In this document: in pieces, positions 44,798 to 53,549 of the stretch
Layout of the letters: the number at the start of each line of letters is the position of its first letter
Numbering within the stretch: position 1 is the stretch's first letter
Source of the DNA: Halogeometricum sp. S3BR5-2
Lineage (GTDB): Archaea > Halobacteriota > Halobacteria > Halobacteriales > Haloferacaceae
Length of the DNA stretch: 64,000 nucleotides
Direction of reading: 5' to 3'
Assembly (NCBI RefSeq): GCF_031624635.1
Contig: NZ_JAMQOQ010000010.1
Coordinates: 1-64,000, forward strand
Translations under genes and position numbers: made by a program
Notes under the pieces: generated by a model
Databases searched by the model: none
The model's input: only the letters and a program-made list of their open reading frames with translations
What the model was told of the DNA's origin: nothing

Positions 44798-45247
44798 ATG
44801 ACTGAATCAACGCCACCCTCACATCCGATGGAACGCGAGCAGCTTCGGGCTGCGTCGACGCTCGTCGTGACAGTCAAATCGTCCGACGAGTTCCACGACC
44901 ACGTTACCGACGGCATCGGGTCGCTCGAACAGGGCGATGCGGTGGACGCTTCGCCGACGCTCTCGTTCACCAGCTACGACGATCTCATGGAGACGCTGAC
45001 GCCGCGTGTCCTCAAGATCATTGAGGCCATTCGTCGGAACGAACCATCCAGCATCAACGAGGCTGCCCGGGTTGTTGACCGAGACGTAAAGAACGTCCAC
45101 GAGGAACTCAGTCGGCTTGCCCACCTGGGTATCATCTTCTTCGAAGAAGATGGTCAGAGCAAGCGCCCGGTCGTCTGGTTCGACGAACTCGTCATCAACC
45201 TCCCGTTCGATCCCGACGCTGGAGATACAGCGGCTGCAGCACCGTAG
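44798..45247 (+). CDS. HVO_A0114-family winged-helix DNA-binding protein
   Basis: 149 residues from ATG 44798 (GTG 44789 also possible). LSFTSYDDLMETLTPRVLKIIEAIRRNEPSSINEAARVVDRDVKNVHEELSRLAHLGII (about 53-111) is the recognisable HVO_A0114-type winged helix. The N-terminal part resembles a short beta-rich domain. Members of this family are found beside PIN toxins and may act as regulators or antitoxins. It is co-directional with the two genes before it. The IS element starts 88 bases after the stop. Confidence 0.78.
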   Translation: MTESTPPSHPMEREQLRAASTLVVTVKSSDEFHDHVTDGIGSLEQGDAVDASPTLSFTSYDDLMETLTPRVLKIIEAIRRNEPSSINEAARVVDRDVKNVHEELSRLAHLGIIFFEEDGQSKRPVVWFDELVINLPFDPDAGDTAAAAP

Positions 45248-45387
45248 CAGTTGTTGGAAATCTGATTTTCTTCATTCGAGCCGGAACACGTATTCTGGCG
45301 TTCCAGACTCGATTGATGTGGATTTACATTTAAACGGCTCTGTTGAAATCCTCGGAGAGTTACAGGTTCGCCCGATAGTCTGACCGG

Positions 45388-46209
45388 ATGCAGGCCCTCC
45401 CAAAGTCGCAGTTGCTTCGGTTCGTTGAGCAGGCATATCACTTGGCTCGGCGAGCTGTTGCCCGCTACTCGTCGAAGTTCTCGAAACGACGGTACACACT
45501 CCACCAGCACATCGTCTTGCTCTGTCTCAAGGTGCGGAAGAATACGACGTACCGGACACTTCTTGACGAACTTATCGAGATGCCTCGGATTCGGAGCGCC
45601 CTCGATCTTGAGGAACTCCCGTCTCCTTCGACGTTGTGTAAGGCGTTTAACCGGCTCGATATGGCGGTTTGGCGTGTGCTGCTCAACCTCTCGATTACCC
45701 TCCTCCCGACCAACGGTGTCGTCGGTATCGATGCCTCTGGCTTTGACCGTAGTCACGCCTCGAAGCACTATACGAAGCGAACGAAGTTGACGATTCAGCA
45801 GTTGAAAGTCACGCTCCTCGTAGACACGAGGGCGAACGCAATTATCGACTTACATGTGACGACGACCAGAAAACACGACTCAAAAATCGCACCGTCACTC
45901 ATCAAGCGAAACACCGGTAAGATGGCGATTCTCCTCGGTGACAAGGGATACGACGACCAGAAGATTCGGGCGTTAGCCCGTGAGGAGAATCTTCGTCCGC
46001 TCATCAAGCACCGAGAGTTCTCATCGCTTCACAAAGCGTGGAATGCTCGGCTGGATGATGATCTCTACGGTCAGCGCAGTCAGAACGAGACGGTTAACTC
46101 CCGCCTCAAACGGAAATACGGCGCATTCGTCCGCTCACAGCAGTGGTGGAAACAGTTTCGGGAACTCACCATCGCTTGTTTCACTCATAACATCGACCGA
46201 TCACTCTAA
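45388..46209 (+). CDS. IS5-family DDE transposase
   Basis: 273 residues. HIVLLCLKVRKNTTYRTLLDEL (about 48-70) is the N-terminal helix-turn-helix region; catalytic residues are VVGIDASGFDRS (Asp about 114), LLGDKGYDDQ (Asp about 182) and QNETVNSRLKRKYG (Glu about 233), the haloarchaeal ISH-type IS5 pattern. The length is complete, so the gene is probably active. It starts 52 bases inside the left end of the element. Confidence 0.92.
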   Translation: MQALPKSQLLRFVEQAYHLARRAVARYSSKFSKRRYTLHQHIVLLCLKVRKNTTYRTLLDELIEMPRIRSALDLEELPSPSTLCKAFNRLDMAVWRVLLNLSITLLPTNGVVGIDASGFDRSHASKHYTKRTKLTIQQLKVTLLVDTRANAIIDLHVTTTRKHDSKIAPSLIKRNTGKMAILLGDKGYDDQKIRALAREENLRPLIKHREFSSLHKAWNARLDDDLYGQRSQNETVNSRLKRKYGAFVRSQQWWKQFRELTIACFTHNIDRSL

Positions 46210-46251
46210 TTGGCAAATACAGAGAGCATCTGTGATAGAATGCTATCGCAT

Positions 46252-46770
46252 TCAGTCCGAACAAGTCAGATTTGGATTGGAATCGGCGAACTGACCATTC
46301 GGGTTCTCGGTGAATAGCCAGACGTGGAGTCCATAGTGTCTGGGTTGATCTGAATAATGGCCCTCCATCGGTCCACGGAAAGTTCGCCGGTCATCGCCAG
46401 CAAAGAGTGCAGGAGGTTCCTCGACGTCACTCGCGGGGACGAACCATTCAGCTCCCCTCAGCTCGTACTGGTCGGTGTCTGTTTGTTCATAGAGGAGAAC
46501 GTTTGGCATATCGTAGGACACCTGGGGCACATCCTCTTTCACGAATGGGGTACCCAGCCCATCGATACAGGTGCCGATGTTTCGATAGCCATCGTTCATC
46601 GCCTTCTCGTGGTCCTTGTATTTCTCCAGCTTGAGCTTCGCGTCGTTGACCCCCGCTCCCGAGCCGCTCTGTCCGGAGCCACCGTCAGTCGTGCCATCCA
46701 GTTGGCCGAGACACCCTGCCCCCAAAACGAGAAGTGGTGCCGACGCAGAGAGGAGGTCTCGTCTGTTCAT
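46252..46770 (-). CDS. Twin-arginine lipoprotein, IS passenger
   Basis: 172 residues. NRRDLLSASAPLLVLGAGCLG is a Tat signal with the arginine pair and a lipobox Cys (about residue 19), followed by a Gly/Ser/Thr linker. The mature part (about 40-172) has YDMPNVLLYEQTDTDQYELRGAEWFVPASD and HYGLHVWLFTENPNGQFADSNP, a pattern seen in haloarchaeal secreted lipoproteins of unknown function. It would be anchored outside the membrane. It lies within the IS ends, antisense to the transposase. Confidence 0.8.
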   Translation of the reverse strand: MNRRDLLSASAPLLVLGAGCLGQLDGTTDGGSGQSGSGAGVNDAKLKLEKYKDHEKAMNDGYRNIGTCIDGLGTPFVKEDVPQVSYDMPNVLLYEQTDTDQYELRGAEWFVPASDVEEPPALFAGDDRRTFRGPMEGHYSDQPRHYGLHVWLFTENPNGQFADSNPNLTCSD

Positions 46771-46973
46771 AACTAGCTCTGTCCCGCGCTGGACATAAAG
46801 CTCCCCGAGAGTGAAAGAGACGTTTTAACGAAATACGACTCCCTAACTATGAGTGATCCCACGAAATAGCTCGATAGATGTGTAGAGCTATCTAATGGCT
46901 ATTGCACTGCAGATGATATCAAGATAATAGGATTTCAACAAAGCCATTTAAACATTAATCATATTGCCAACCA

Positions 46974-47093
46974 ATGGTAGGGGAACTCATGCTACTCGAT
47001 GACGTAGTTGAGGAAGGACTTGCGACGTACGATCTGTCCCGAAGCATGGAAGCTGAAGACGCAGGCCGAATAGCTACGATGCTGGAAAACTGA
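46974..47093 (+). CDS. 39-residue acidic helical protein
   Basis: ATG 46974 (an internal ATG at 46989 is also possible) encodes MVGELMLLDDVVEEGLATYD and a helix ending SMEAEDAGRIATMLEN. The IS target duplicate ATTTAAAC (46946-46953) lies 21-28 bases before the ATG, where a TATA box is expected. It precedes the winged-helix gene at 47112 by 18 bases, so it is probably co-transcribed. It has no recognised family. Confidence 0.45.
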   Translation: MVGELMLLDDVVEEGLATYDLSRSMEAEDAGRIATMLEN

Positions 47094-47111
47094 ACGACTG
47101 ATGGTTGAATC

Positions 47112-47696
47112 ATGCCTGACGACACACGCCATGTGAATGGAGCAACAGTCAGGGACCTCCTCTCAGTTGCGACTCTCCTCGAAGATCCACAGCTAGCGGG
47201 TCTGTACGCGCACCTCTATCGTGAAGAGCCTGCGACTGTTCGCGAGATCATGAACGCGCTCGACTTCTCTCGGGAGACCACTCAGACGTTACTGTCTCGG
47301 CTCGAAGAGATGGGCACAGTTGAGACACTTACTGATGACGAGCCACAGAAGTACCGAGCGATCAGCATCGAGCTCTCGTTGTCCGCGGATCAGGGCGATC
47401 GGACCTACACAGTGACGCCGGCGTTGATCGACGCTGTCGGCAGACGCTGTGCAGACGGCGACATCGATACATACATCGACCGTCACGGACTCGCTGGGCT
47501 TGCGACGGCGCTCATCTATGCTGTCGATCGGGAACGATCCAGAGTGACACATCGGCTGATGGCCCGTGATCTGGATATCGCCCCGCTGGAAGCCGAGATC
47601 ATTCTTCAAGCACTTCGTCCAGTCGTCCACGACCACTTCGAGATCGAGGTCGCAGACAGTGGCGATGTATTTGAGTCCGAAAGCAACGCCCCGTGA
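47112..47696 (+). CDS. Winged-helix protein of a three-member family, copy 2
   Basis: 194 residues. A winged helix (about 14-75, TVREIMNALDFSRETTQTLLSRLEEMGTV) is followed by a helical domain with YTVTPALIDAVGRRCADGDIDTYIDRHGLAGLATALIYA (about 97-140) and PLEAEIILQALRPVV (about 157-171). These motifs match the protein at 63352 closely (YQITPALFVALARRETNENIQLFLDRHGVGGLATVLEYA) and the one at 36489 distantly. The domain order suggests a sensor or dimer domain fused to DNA binding. The ligand is unknown. Confidence 0.75.
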   Translation: MPDDTRHVNGATVRDLLSVATLLEDPQLAGLYAHLYREEPATVREIMNALDFSRETTQTLLSRLEEMGTVETLTDDEPQKYRAISIELSLSADQGDRTYTVTPALIDAVGRRCADGDIDTYIDRHGLAGLATALIYAVDRERSRVTHRLMARDLDIAPLEAEIILQALRPVVHDHFEIEVADSGDVFESESNAP

Positions 47697-47781
47697 GGGA
47701 AGCTCACACTTTTCCTCGATATCTGCATATCGACGTTGTAGTAGCTATTTTGACTGTTGCCGAATTACTGGTATCTATTGG

Positions 47782-48453
47782 ATGTACGAATTGTTCGATG
47801 GGACGGCCGCTCGCGTGCTGCTCGCAATCGAGTCCGGAGATTCGATCCGACAGGTCGCCCAGCACATCCACACCCCCTACGAGACGGTCCGCCAGGCCGT
47901 CAACCGGCTTGAGGACGCGGGCTATCTCGCGTACGACGATGGGCTGTTCGTCGCCGACGATCGCGTTCGTGAGGCGGCACGCGACCTGTTGGTGGCGAGT
48001 GCCGGCGTGAGTCCGCCGTCTATCGAGGAGGCGTACGTCCTCCCGCAGTTCGGTGACTGGCCGTTCGCGTTCGCCCGGATCGATGCAGTCTACGTCTGGA
48101 CGCAGGGTGGCTACCAGGTCGGTCGCGACCCTGATGACTATCCGCTGTTTCTCGCCGTTCGGGAGCAGGATGTCGAGGCGTGGCAGGAGTTTTTCCAGCA
48201 GTTTAGCCTCCCGACGGCGTTCGAGCGACAGCCGCGGGACGGACTCGATGGCCCGCTCCAGATCGTCCTTGATCCGCGACCGACGCTCGAAATCGACCAC
48301 GTCGACGGCTACCCAGTCGTCCCGCGCGACGAGACCGTCGCCTACATGTGCGAACACTACGCGCAGTTCCAGTCGGCGCTGGCGATACTCGATCGCATGT
48401 ACGACGACCTTGATCTCGACGTGGCCTATCGCGAATCGGAACAACCCGACTGA
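47782..48453 (+). CDS. HTH-type protein preceding the AbiE-like pair
   Basis: 224 residues from ATG 47782; the frame upstream overlaps the previous gene's end and is not expected to be used. A winged helix (about 8-62: ARVLLAIESGDSIRQVAQHIHTPYETVRQAVNRLEDAGYL) is followed by a mixed domain containing FARIDAVYVWTQGGYQVGR and DVEAWQEFFQQFSL (about 95-140). The architecture resembles the 316-residue protein at 52599. It converges with the AbiEii-like gene, 38 bases apart. Confidence 0.65.
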   Translation: MYELFDGTAARVLLAIESGDSIRQVAQHIHTPYETVRQAVNRLEDAGYLAYDDGLFVADDRVREAARDLLVASAGVSPPSIEEAYVLPQFGDWPFAFARIDAVYVWTQGGYQVGRDPDDYPLFLAVREQDVEAWQEFFQQFSLPTAFERQPRDGLDGPLQIVLDPRPTLEIDHVDGYPVVPRDETVAYMCEHYAQFQSALAILDRMYDDLDLDVAYRESEQPD

Positions 48454-48491
48454 TCGGCCTACGTCGAGGAGGTGAATTGGCGTACTCCGGT

Positions 48492-49319
48492 CTATACGAA
48501 CAATTGCTCGATCGACTGCTGGACGATATTCGAATCGACACCGATGAGGCTCGCTGTTTGTTCATAGAGCCCTTCTGATACCGCTGCTCGAAACGTCTCC
48601 ACGCCATCGTTCGAAACACGGTCACGAACAGCCGAGCGCATTTCTCCATACTCATCGACGTACCAGAGGAGGGCGTGGAGGTCGGCAAGATCTTTCAGTC
48701 GCTTGTGGCTCTTATCACGCTCTGGAAACGCTCGGATTTTCATCGCTGCCAGCGCTGTTGGAGGCGCAATCAGGGCTGTTTCCGGTGTCGTCCACGAGAC
48801 ATACTCTCCGAGCGGTTCTCCTTCGTCGTCTGCAAACACCGGTGCAAGAAGCGGTTCAGCAGGAGGCCGGAAGCCGAACGTCTCTTGGAACTCATCGAGC
48901 CTCGTCGTATCTGGGATGATATCGATATCGACCCGGAAGATATTGTGTGCTGGTTGGCTTCGGACGTCCTCATTAGAGAGTCGGTCACCGGTTTCGCGGT
49001 GAAACTGCTGGTAGAATCCGAATCGTCCACGGTTGTAGCCGAGATCAGCCTCAATCCGTTCGAGTGTCGTTGCAACTGGTGCTGCTTGGAGGTCTGTGAC
49101 CGACCACTCGGGGTCGATATGGATGCCGAGATCGATATCTCGCGACCCAATGTATGGGCGTCCGTGTGCGTCCTGAAACCCGGTCGTCACGTGCAGATGG
49201 ACCGCCCACCCACCGAGCAAACACGTCGGCGGCTCAGCGACAGCGATGACGTCTTGGAGCTCCTGTTCGGAGAGCCGTGTGACGGCCTCGGCATACTGGC
49301 TCCGGTCAGCGTTACTCAT
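48492..49319 (-). CDS. AbiEii-like nucleotidyltransferase toxin
   Basis: 275 residues. [13 protein letters not shown] (about 32-44) and [12 protein letters not shown] (about 57-68) supply the Gly-Gly and Asp-x-Asp of a DNA polymerase beta-like nucleotidyltransferase; [10 protein letters not shown] (about 126-135) gives the third acidic strand. The remaining helical part, [35 protein letters not shown], fits AbiEii-type toxins, which modify tRNA or related targets. It overlaps the AbiEi-like gene by 8 bases and is the second gene of that pair. Confidence 0.8.
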   Translation of the reverse strand: MSNADRSQYAEAVTRLSEQELQDVIAVAEPPTCLLGGWAVHLHVTTGFQDAHGRPYIGSRDIDLGIHIDPEWSVTDLQAAPVATTLERIEADLGYNRGRFGFYQQFHRETGDRLSNEDVRSQPAHNIFRVDIDIIPDTTRLDEFQETFGFRPPAEPLLAPVFADDEGEPLGEYVSWTTPETALIAPPTALAAMKIRAFPERDKSHKRLKDLADLHALLWYVDEYGEMRSAVRDRVSNDGVETFRAAVSEGLYEQTASLIGVDSNIVQQSIEQLFV

Positions 49320-49923
49320 CGTCCTCTCCGTGATACCTGGCTATGAGTCGGTTTGCGGCTTCGGCGGCAGGCCCGTCTTCGTCGAGGAGATCGACGATCA
49401 ACTGTGGGATCGAGACCGTCGTGACGTCATCAACGGTTTGGGTGTTGTAGAAGACGTGCTCGTCAGTCGCCCGGAACTCCGTATTGCCGCCACCGATGAG
49501 GCCATTTTCCTCGATGGTGGTGAGCCACATCGGGATATCGTCCTCCCTGACGTACAGGTCGGTCGAGGAACTGAAGAGAAACCCCTGGTGGACCTGTTCG
49601 GCTTCATAGGTAGTGAGTGCGTAGTCGAGATCAGCCTCACGGATCTGATTCAGCGGCTGTTGAAACGACACCCGGACTGCATTCGGTTCGATTCGCGTCT
49701 CGAGCCAGTGACGATACAGCCCGTCCGGATCCTGAACGGTTGCGTTGTGAATGTACCCTTCCGACTCGAGTTGCTCGAAGTACTCATAGGCCCACCCTTT
49801 CGAGACGTTGGCCCGCTGCGTAATCTCGTACCGGCTCAGCTCCCCGTCAGGATGATTGAGGAGGGTCCGGTGGAGACGCTCTTTCTTGAACCCGCGTTCA
49901 CGGGCCGGCTTTTCGAGCAGCAC
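49312..49923 (-). CDS. AbiEi-like antitoxin with winged helix
   Basis: 203 residues from GTG 49923. The N-terminal winged helix (about 14-60: [42 protein letters not shown]) precedes a C-terminal domain (about 60-200) containing [18 protein letters not shown] and [26 protein letters not shown], the AbiEi antitoxin plan. A strong promoter TATATAAG (49949-49956 read on the minus strand) lies about 25-30 bases upstream, and the palindrome CCGAACGTTCGG (49959-49970) abuts it, a likely autoregulatory operator. Confidence 0.8.
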   Translation of the reverse strand: MLLEKPARERGFKKERLHRTLLNHPDGELSRYEITQRANVSKGWAYEYFEQLESEGYIHNATVQDPDGLYRHWLETRIEPNAVRVSFQQPLNQIREADLDYALTTYEAEQVHQGFLFSSSTDLYVREDDIPMWLTTIEENGLIGGGNTEFRATDEHVFYNTQTVDDVTTVSIPQLIVDLLDEDGPAAEAANRLIARYHGEDDE

Positions 49924-49944
49924 ACTATCTAGGTTACTGCCTAT

Positions 49945-49990
49945 ACTTATATATCTAACCGAACGTTCGGCTATCGAAGATAGTTATATA
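49945..49990. promoter_or_regulatory. Divergent promoter with palindrome CCGAACGTTCGG
   Basis: The perfect 12-base palindrome (49959-49970) sits between a minus-strand TATA (49945-49957) for the AbiE-like pair and a plus-strand TAGTTATATACTG (49978-49990) for the gene at 50076. A further CCGAAC word lies at 49994-49999. AbiEi-type antitoxins bind inverted repeats of this kind. Confidence 0.55.
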
Positions 49991-50075
49991 CTGAACCGAA
50001 CTACTTCTCTTCTCTTGACGTCTGGGGGTAGACAACGCGAGTTTATCTGCCCGAAGGGGGCGAGGAACGGCGATC

Positions 50076-50573
50076 ATGCACATGCTCATACGCGTACTCG
50101 TCCCTGCAACCGACGCGACAGAGGCGGCCGGCACCGCACGATTCGCGCTCGACCGATTGATCGGGATCGGTGAGGGAGCGAGTACCGTTTTCGACTACTA
50201 CAAGACGCTCGACGAATCGACCGCCCGGTATCGTGACCACCCACGCTATGGCGGGCTCGATCCCGCGCATCGGCTGTCGTCCGCGACTGGGAAACAACTC
50301 CTTGACGACGCGATCGAAGCTCAAGCAATGTGGTTCGTCGAGACAGTCGCGACGCTTCGTGAGAAGCTCGACACGCTTGAACCGGCCGAGGTAATGGACG
50401 ATGTCGACCTCGTCCGGTACGACTGCTACCGGCTCGGACAGTTCGCAGGCCCATCAGTCTGGATCTACGATGAGCACGGCGCCGGGCTCCGTTCCCGTTG
50501 TGCAGTCGACCGCTACGTCGAGGACCGGGACTCCGATTCGCTCTGGGTGGTGCCCGCTGATGTCCACTACTGA
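50076..50573 (+). CDS. Haloarchaeal hypothetical protein 1
   Basis: 165 residues, no family recognised. RVLVPATDATEAAGTARFALDRLI starts a mixed alpha/beta region; a middle helical stretch DDAIEAQAMWFVETVATLREKL (about 77-98) precedes a C-terminal part with DLVRYDCYRLGQFAGPSVWIYD (about 110-131). No signal or membrane segment. It is followed by another unknown gene and TFB in the same direction, perhaps one operon. Confidence 0.65.
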   Translation: MHMLIRVLVPATDATEAAGTARFALDRLIGIGEGASTVFDYYKTLDESTARYRDHPRYGGLDPAHRLSSATGKQLLDDAIEAQAMWFVETVATLREKLDTLEPAEVMDDVDLVRYDCYRLGQFAGPSVWIYDEHGAGLRSRCAVDRYVEDRDSDSLWVVPADVHY

Positions 50574-50654
50574 CCGGCCAGTGGCGAGCCTCGGCTCTGC
50601 CAGCCGTCCTCACCCGTTCGAAGTGGACGTGGGCCTCGACACTCGCGAGGACTC

Positions 50655-51194
50655 GTGGAGGGGGCTGTGAGCTTCTACGCGACGGTTGCCGGCTATATTC
50701 AGTACCGAACCCTCGCGTTTCTGGAGGCCGCCGTTGGCCGACTCCAGACTGGTGGCTGGCTCGATGACTGCCAGCACTGGCGGGTCGACGGACGCGTCAT
50801 CGAGCACGGTAGGGTCGAGATGATCGATACCGACCAGCTGGTGCTCGTGATTCCACCAGGGTTGTATCGAAACCTCGCTCGGATTACGACGCGGCTGTTC
50901 GTCGGTGCGACCGACGGCGTCGTGGTGATCAGTTCAACGGACGGCTGTTTCGACGGCTGGATCGAGCGACCGTTACCCGCAGCAGCCGCACCGACGCCAT
51001 CGACGGATGCCATCACGAGCATCGACGCGGTCGATCTCGAGGCCTTCGCTCGTGAGTCCGGCATCGGCGTGAAGCGATTCGAGCGGACGCCTTCCGACAA
51101 ATACGCTGCCTGGCAGGATCAGGTCTGTCTGGCCTTCCACGAAACGTTCGACCCACCGTTCCCGCCGGATCTCGCCGACCAGAACCTCGACTGA
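50655..51194 (+). CDS. Haloarchaeal hypothetical protein 2
   Basis: 179 residues from GTG 50655 (GTG 50667 also possible). No family recognised. The N-terminal region includes YIQYRTLAFLEAAVGRLQTGGWLDD (about 14-38); the middle DGVVVISSTDGCFDGWIERPLP is beta-rich; a C-terminal acidic tail follows. It lies between the 165-residue protein and TFB, 82 and 46 bases from each. No membrane segment. Confidence 0.6.
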   Translation: MEGAVSFYATVAGYIQYRTLAFLEAAVGRLQTGGWLDDCQHWRVDGRVIEHGRVEMIDTDQLVLVIPPGLYRNLARITTRLFVGATDGVVVISSTDGCFDGWIERPLPAAAAPTPSTDAITSIDAVDLEAFARESGIGVKRFERTPSDKYAAWQDQVCLAFHETFDPPFPPDLADQNLD

Positions 51195-51239
51195 CCGACT
51201 GCAGATCGATCCTCGGCCCTCACCGGGCCGCTTTCCAAA

Positions 51240-52271
51240 ATGTACCTCGATTCACCCAGCTACGCCGCCGTCCCGACCGACCAGTGTACCGTTTCCGACC
51301 AGCGTATCGACGTCGTCGACGAATCGCCTTCGAACGAGCGTGACTGCTGTCCCGAGTGCGATGATGTGCCGCTCGTCAGCGACGACACCGAGACGTACTG
51401 TCCCGATTGCGGTCTAATCGTGGAGGATGCCGGCCTCGACCACGGTCCGGAGTGGACGCCCTACGATGAAGCGGAGCGGCGACGGGTTGGCAGCCCGGTA
51501 ACGCCGATGCGTCACGACTGGGGCGTCTCTGCCGAGATCGGCTTGTTCCGAGACGGACACGGTCGCGAGCTTTCGGCTGCGACTCGGGCCCGCCTGCATC
51601 GACTCCGCCGCTGGAATCGACGAGCACGCTTCGAGAGTAAAGCTGACCAGAATCTCGCGCACGGACTCGGTGAGATTCGTCGGATCGGCGGGGCGCTCGA
51701 CCTCGCAGAGGGTATCCAGGAGGAGGCGAGTCAGCTGTTTCGCGAGGCACAGTCCGATGATCTGATTCGGGGTCGGTCCCTCGAATCGATGGCGAGTGCG
51801 GCGGTGTACGCAGTGTGTCGCCGCCGTCGACTGCCACGCTTTCTCGATGAAGTCGCTGAGGCGGCTCGGGTCGACCGCGGCAAGGTTCGGCTGGCGTATG
51901 GGGTGCTCAATCGCGAGCTGTCGCTACGGATTCCACCGGCTATGCCTGCGGACTTTCTCCCGCGACTTGCCAGTTCGGTCGAGGTGTCGGAGCAGGTTCG
52001 AGAGCGATCGGCGCAATTGTGCGATTCGGATGCAGTCATCGACCTCGCGAACGGACGCAAACCCGCCGGTGTCGCTGCTGGCTGTCTCTACTTCGCCGGT
52101 CGTGAACTGGAGGGATTCGGCGCTGTAACGCAAGAGCAACTTGCCACGGCCGCTCGTATCTCAGAGGTCAGTCTCCAGCACGTCTGGCAGGCTCTCCAGG
52201 ATCGAGAGTTACCGGTCTGGTCCGCTGAGTCCTCCAATTCTTCAACTGAGATCGAACGGGGGCTTCCATGA
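51240..52271 (+). CDS. tfb: Transcription initiation factor TFB
   Basis: 343 residues. The N-terminal zinc ribbon CCPECDDVPL...YCPDCGLIVEDAGLDHGPEW (about 36-72) is followed by the B-reader region and two cyclin repeats (about 130-320; AVYAVCRRRRLPRFLDEVAEAARV and AAGCLYFAGRELEGFGAVTQEQLATAARISEVSLQ). It recruits RNA polymerase to TBP-bound promoters; haloarchaea have many paralogues. This plasmid-type copy overlaps a zinc protein gene by ATGA. It may direct expression of genes on this element. Confidence 0.92.
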   Translation: MYLDSPSYAAVPTDQCTVSDQRIDVVDESPSNERDCCPECDDVPLVSDDTETYCPDCGLIVEDAGLDHGPEWTPYDEAERRRVGSPVTPMRHDWGVSAEIGLFRDGHGRELSAATRARLHRLRRWNRRARFESKADQNLAHGLGEIRRIGGALDLAEGIQEEASQLFREAQSDDLIRGRSLESMASAAVYAVCRRRRLPRFLDEVAEAARVDRGKVRLAYGVLNRELSLRIPPAMPADFLPRLASSVEVSEQVRERSAQLCDSDAVIDLANGRKPAGVAAGCLYFAGRELEGFGAVTQEQLATAARISEVSLQHVWQALQDRELPVWSAESSNSSTEIERGLP

Positions 52272-52507
52272 CGACCGACGAGATCACTGGTCGAGAGGAA
52301 CGCATCGAGGTTATGCTCGACCCGTCCACAGCCGGATGGCGTTCGGGCAAGCCCTGTCCAGAGTGTGGTCACTCGGTCGTTCACGCTATCGTCAGGGCAG
52401 GCGTCCGGTTCCGTTCGGATGGGTCGTGGGAGTTCGACGAAACACTCGGTGTGTACGATGCGTTCTGCCCGGAGTGCGATTGGCTTCCGGCAGTTTGCTC
52501 TCTATGA
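52268..52507 (+). CDS. 79-residue zinc-ribbon protein
   Basis: Two CxxC pairs, PCPECGHSVV (about 29-38) and FCPECDWLPAVC (about 65-77), form a likely zinc site, with a beta-rich middle. It starts at the TFB stop (ATGA overlap), so it is co-translated with TFB. It could be a small cofactor of transcription, but no family name is recognised. Confidence 0.68.
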   Translation: MTTDEITGREERIEVMLDPSTAGWRSGKPCPECGHSVVHAIVRAGVRFRSDGSWEFDETLGVYDAFCPECDWLPAVCSL

Positions 52508-52542
52508 GCAGTAGCGAGGAGCGTGTGAACTACTTCAACAGA

Positions 52543-52596
52543 TTGTAAACAAAATTCCGCAAACGTATTTATACGACCCAGTACTAAAGTTTACAA
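52543..52596. promoter_or_regulatory. TTGTAAAC/GTTTACAA arms flanking a TATA box
   Basis: TTGTAAAC (52543-52550) and GTTTACAA (52589-52596) flank the TATTTATAC box (52566-52574), about 28 bases before the ATG at 52599. The arms lie on each side of the promoter in the same plan as the element at 6309. Autoregulation by the HTH protein it precedes is likely. Confidence 0.6.
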
Positions 52597-52598
52597 CG

Positions 52599-53549
52599 AT
52601 GCTCACCAAGGCCGGACTCGCTGTTCTGGACGCACTGAGTGCTGGCCGGACAGCAACTCCGTCTGAGCTCGCAGGAGAGACTGAGTATTCACAACCCCAT
52701 CTCTATGAGATACTAGACGAGCTGCAGTCCGAGGGTTTGGTGACCGAAACCCGAGAATCTCACAATCAGCGTCGTGTTCGGGCGACTGACCACCCGGTCG
52801 TCGAAGCGTATCGAGATCTTCGGTCGAAGCTCGGCCACGTTGACTGGATTGAGGTTCTTTCGCCCGCTACGCTCCGGGTGTGCTGGTATCTCGACGAACC
52901 GCGCCGCGCCTCCGAAATTGCAGAACGACTCGGGATTACTCGCCAGGGCGTTCACAATGCATTGTCGCCACTCAAGCATCGAGCGATGCTGTCGCCGTCC
53001 GGTCCCGAGTACGCGTTGAGCGAAGACCTCTCGCCGCTGCTCGAGTTCGCTCGTGCCGTCGTACGCCACGACCACCGATCGCGGGTTCGGGAGATTGCCC
53101 CGAGTGCGACCGTTGAGTGGTGCGACCCGAAGCGGGCGCTCGTCCGTGTACAGACGCCCGATGATACGACCGCACTGCAGTCAGCCACTGAGTGGCAGTT
53201 GACTGGGCTCGCCAAATTTCAAGAATACGGCCTCCAATTCTTCCTCGTTGGCGAACCCGCGTTCTGGTATGCTCCCGAGGAAGAACTCACGCCCGCCGAC
53301 GTGGTATGCCACACCCTCGTCCTCGACAGTGGTTCGCGCCGTGTCAGTTATTCCATGCTATTGATCGAGAAGCTGGATATCGACCAAGAGACGCTCACAG
53401 AAACCGCACGATGGTACGACCTGGAGACAACGGTGACTGCATTGTACCGGCCGCTTCGTGGAGAGTTCGATGCCTCGAACAACTTCCCTGTCTTCCTCCC
53501 GAGTGAATCAGAATTTATGGCCCTCAAAGAGCAGTACGAGGTATCATGA
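52599..53549 (+). CDS. Two-winged-helix protein, antitoxin of a degraded pair
   Basis: 316 residues. Two winged helices (about 1-60 and about 82-135: CWYLDEPRRASEIAERLGITRQGVHNALSPLKHRAML) are followed by a mixed domain. The gene ends with ATGA into a short frame that is the beginning of a nucleotidyltransferase-like gene, recalling haloarchaeal HTH/nucleotidyltransferase toxin-antitoxin pairs. The protein would bind its operator (52543-52596). It appears intact, whereas its partner is not. Confidence 0.72.
   Translation: MLTKAGLAVLDALSAGRTATPSELAGETEYSQPHLYEILDELQSEGLVTETRESHNQRRVRATDHPVVEAYRDLRSKLGHVDWIEVLSPATLRVCWYLDEPRRASEIAERLGITRQGVHNALSPLKHRAMLSPSGPEYALSEDLSPLLEFARAVVRHDHRSRVREIAPSATVEWCDPKRALVRVQTPDDTTALQSATEWQLTGLAKFQEYGLQFFLVGEPAFWYAPEEELTPADVVCHTLVLDSGSRRVSYSMLLIEKLDIDQETLTETARWYDLETTVTALYRPLRGEFDASNNFPVFLPSESEFMALKEQYEVS

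Larger units (their letters stand above)
45336..46945 (+). mobile_element. IS5-family element carrying a lipoprotein gene between its ends
   Basis: The left end GGCTCTGTTGAAATCCT (45336) and the right end, read inward, GGCTTTGTTGAAATCCT (46945) are 17-base inverted repeats with one mismatch. ATTTAAAC lies directly outside both (45328-45335 and 46946-46953), a perfect 8-base target duplication. The 1610-base unit contains the transposase and, in the opposite strand, a lipoprotein gene; no internal end follows the transposase. This shows a passenger-bearing IS that moved as one piece. Confidence 0.85.
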
